This document shows positions 6,777 to 8,005 of a DNA stretch of 8,005 nucleotides, piece after piece. The notes under the pieces are model-generated. The model made no database searches. It had not been told where the DNA came from and saw nothing but the letters and a program-made list of their open reading frames with translations. The position numbers and the translations under genes were made by a program. Every line of letters begins with the position of its first letter. Position 1 is the stretch's first letter. The DNA is from Coxiellaceae bacterium (GTDB taxonomy: Bacteria; Pseudomonadota; Gammaproteobacteria; Coxiellales; Coxiellaceae): NCBI GenBank assembly GCA_014238325.1, contig JABABH010000260.1, positions 1 to 8,005 of the forward strand, given 5' to 3'.

Positions 6777-6803
6777 ATGACAATTTTTAAATCTATCCCA
6801 TGA
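6777..6803 (+). other. Eight-codon mini-ORF overlapping the next start (possible leader peptide)
   Basis: ATG at 6777 opens a frame MTIFKSIP that stops at TGA 6801-6803, overlapping the ATG at 6800 as ATGA. A GGAT at 6769-6772 lies four bases upstream as a weak Shine-Dalgarno. The main gene has no Shine-Dalgarno of its own (TCTATCCC precedes its ATG), so translation might be passed on from this mini-ORF. Chance occurrence is possible. Confidence 0.3.
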
Positions 6804-8005
6804 TAAATATTAACGCAAGCACATTAAAGAACGATACTAAAGATGACGCAAGTCTATCACGTTACATAGACGCCCTATCGGATAGAGACAAGACTTGGCA
6901 AGGTCGTAATACTGCTTGCCTTGACGAGCGTCGAGAAAAATTTGATAAAATAATCAAAATTTTTAACGATAAGGCTCAGCAGATACAAGAAAGATACAGG
7001 TCACAGTTCATACTATCATGCACCCTAAAGCATGCCGCGTTGCAGTCGGCAGTGCACAGAAGATATATCAACGATCTGTTATTGTCCGCCTTACTCATGA
7101 AGGCTACAAGCCGTGATAGTCTACTGCCTGCCATGCATCCCAAAACAAAAAATATAACATCATCAAAAAAACAACGATCCTCGGCTCATATACAGCCCGA
7201 CCCCTTCAAACGCCCTAAAGGACGTGCTCCTCGAGCACCAAAGCGATCCTCGGGGCTTCATATACAGTCCAACCTCTCCAAATACTCCTCAGAATGCGCT
7301 CCTCAATCACCGACCGGTCAGTATAAACAAGAATCTGCTGGGTACTCACTCCCCCCAACACGTAGCATATACATGAATCATAACCCTGCTTCCCAATCTT
7401 TTAGCGAAGAGACCTACATAGAAAAAAGTCTAGTACAAGGACACTTCTCTAAAACGCAGATATTCTCAATAAAGGAATATTACTCTGCTTCTCCTAAGAT
7501 CAGAGCAGCGCTTTTTCAATGCATCACTCCAGACAATATTCAAAATATACAAGCCCAGGGATTCACTACAACAGAGCTCACGACAATAATATTGGCATCA
7601 AATCATGAGAACCCGGACCGAGTCGATGTGATCCATCACGCAACACCAAGCCTCGCAACCCTACTCGCGAGTATGGGCACCCCTGATGTCACTCAGGCTA
7701 GACCAAAAACCACCATGGTAGCACGTTTAGCAGCAGCCAATATTTCAATATCATCTCTCATCGAGAAAGAATCAGGCAGTTACTTATATAATATTATAAA
7801 ATACTTATGCGCTTTCACAGGCAAACCCACCCATTCAGATGATACTGTTTTAGACATTATACAAAAGCACCTAGGTATCACGCTAGGCGCATTCATTGCA
7901 AATGCATCAGGCGATTGCTTAGAGGATATTTTAGCACTGCTGCACTACTTCTGCGTAGCATCAAGCCGACTAACAGATCATACAACCCGCGAGCGGGCCA
8001 CACCA
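6800..8005 (+). CDS. Unrecognised long protein with basic linker and helical repeats (3' end outside window)
   Basis: The frame from ATG 6800 is open for 402 codons to the last base, so the gene continues past the window. I do not recognise the family. Residues about 20-110 are rich in charged and hydrophobic residues and look helical or coiled-coil (DERREKFDKIIKIF, IQERYRSQFILS). Residues 112-205 are a low-complexity, Ser/Lys/Arg/Pro-rich linker with an internal duplication and basic clusters (KKQR, FKRPKGR, APKRS). From about 230 the sequence looks helical again and holds two clearly related 45-residue units, at 303-347 and 348-392, with a weaker one at about 244-300. No signal peptide, transmembrane helix or catalytic motif is seen. 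The start is chosen because it is the first ATG after a good promoter and overlaps a mini-ORF as ATGA. Modular repeats and basic patches resemble host-directed effectors, but this is inference. Confidence 0.75.
   Translation, partial: MININASTLKNDTKDDASLSRYIDALSDRDKTWQGRNTACLDERREKFDKIIKIFNDKAQQIQERYRSQFILSCTLKHAALQSAVHRRYINDLLLSALLMKATSRDSLLPAMHPKTKNITSSKKQRSSAHIQPDPFKRPKGRAPRAPKRSSGLHIQSNLSKYSSECAPQSPTGQYKQESAGYSLPPTRSIYMNHNPASQSFSEETYIEKSLVQGHFSKTQIFSIKEYYSASPKIRAALFQCITPDNIQNIQAQGFTTTELTTIILASNHENPDRVDVIHHATPSLATLLASMGTPDVTQARPKTTMVARLAAANISISSLIEKESGSYLYNIIKYLCAFTGKPTHSDDTVLDIIQKHLGITLGAFIANASGDCLEDILALLHYFCVASSRLTDHTTRERATP
7175..7315 (+). repeat. Tandem duplication of about 70 bases in the basic linker
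   Basis: Two copies begin at CGATCCTCGG (7175 and 7244), a 69-base offset, with one inserted codon in the second copy (A versus GL). Protein copies: RSSAHIQPDPFKRPKGRAP (126-144) and RSSGLHIQSNLSKYSSECAP (149-168). The first half is well conserved, while the second half has diverged and lost the basic cluster. Confidence 0.7.
7706..7975 (+). repeat. Two 45-residue helical protein repeats
   Basis: Residues 303-347 and 348-392 align without large gaps. Shared pattern from Ile315 and Ile360: I-[ST]-[IL]-x-x-[LF]-I-x-x-x-S-G-[SD]-x-L-x-[ND]-I-[IL]-x-x-L, preceded in both by a short helix (MVARLAAA, VLDIIQKHL). The likely fold is two or three helices per unit, as in alpha-solenoids. More copies may follow beyond the window. 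Confidence 0.6.

Larger units (their letters stand above)
6460..6799. other. Divergent control region between mraZ and the right-hand gene
   Basis: This 340-base gap holds the mraZ promoter and operator at its left end and the rightward promoter at its right end. The middle (about 6530-6715) contains no RNA gene or terminator that I can recognise. It does hold a G-rich run on the plus strand with repeated GGTG and GCAGCA words (6590-6625) and a 10-base palindrome CATCTAGATG (6651-6660). rnpB, often found beside mraZ in gammaproteobacteria, is not visible here. Confidence 0.6.

Noticed and set aside
6700..6799. PmrA-type box or other effector-regulon signature upstream of the right-hand gene
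   Set aside because: No tandem CTTAATATT-like pair is present; only a general sigma70-like promoter can be supported.
7706..7975. Calling the right-hand protein a TALE-like DNA-binding effector
   Set aside because: The resemblance is limited to a few hydrophobic and Ala/Ser positions, the period is 45 residues, and the repeat-variable residues cannot be placed, so it is kept only as a hypothesis.

Overview
The window carries the front end of a bacterial division and cell-wall (dcw) cluster on the minus strand (mraZ, rsmH, ftsL, ftsI). It is flanked by two tandem outer-membrane beta-barrel genes on the left and by the start of a long, unrecognised plus-strand gene on the right. The dcw order, the FtsI/PBP3 type, the porin-like proteins and the MraZ box architecture suggest a Gram-negative gammaproteobacterium. 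The repeat-rich surface proteins and the Ser/Lys/Pro-rich helical-repeat protein hint at a host-associated, possibly Legionellales-like, lifestyle. That placement is inference; no 16S rRNA or comparable marker is present.

Layout. Positions 2-580 (+) hold the 3' end of an outer-membrane barrel gene cut by the window edge. Positions 581-696 are a short intergenic spacer with a strong hairpin (613-641). Positions 697-2985 (+) encode a 762-residue secreted protein made of three consecutive barrel-like units of about 220 residues, with a nine-G tract and a nine-A tract inside the reading frame. Thirty bases further on the strand changes: ftsI (3016-4704), ftsL (4704-5060), rsmH (5057-6007) and mraZ (6004-6459) form one tightly overlapping minus-strand operon (TAATG and ATGA junctions). 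It is read from a promoter just upstream of mraZ that lies within three GTGGK boxes at 10-bp spacing, the expected MraZ operator. The cluster stops after ftsI; the usual next gene, murE, is not there. Positions 6460-6799 form a divergent control region. From 6800 to the window end (+) there is an uninterrupted 402-codon frame of unknown function, preceded by a good sigma70-type promoter and an eight-codon mini-ORF that overlaps its start.

How the parts work together. MraZ is predicted to autorepress the operon that supplies RsmH (16S rRNA m4C1402 methylation), FtsL (divisome scaffold) and FtsI (septal transpeptidase). The two barrel genes look like a tandemly duplicated surface-protein family, related in position only. 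The right-hand gene has an N-terminal charged helical region, a basic duplicated linker and C-terminal helical repeats. It could be a secreted or host-directed protein, but nothing in the window proves that.
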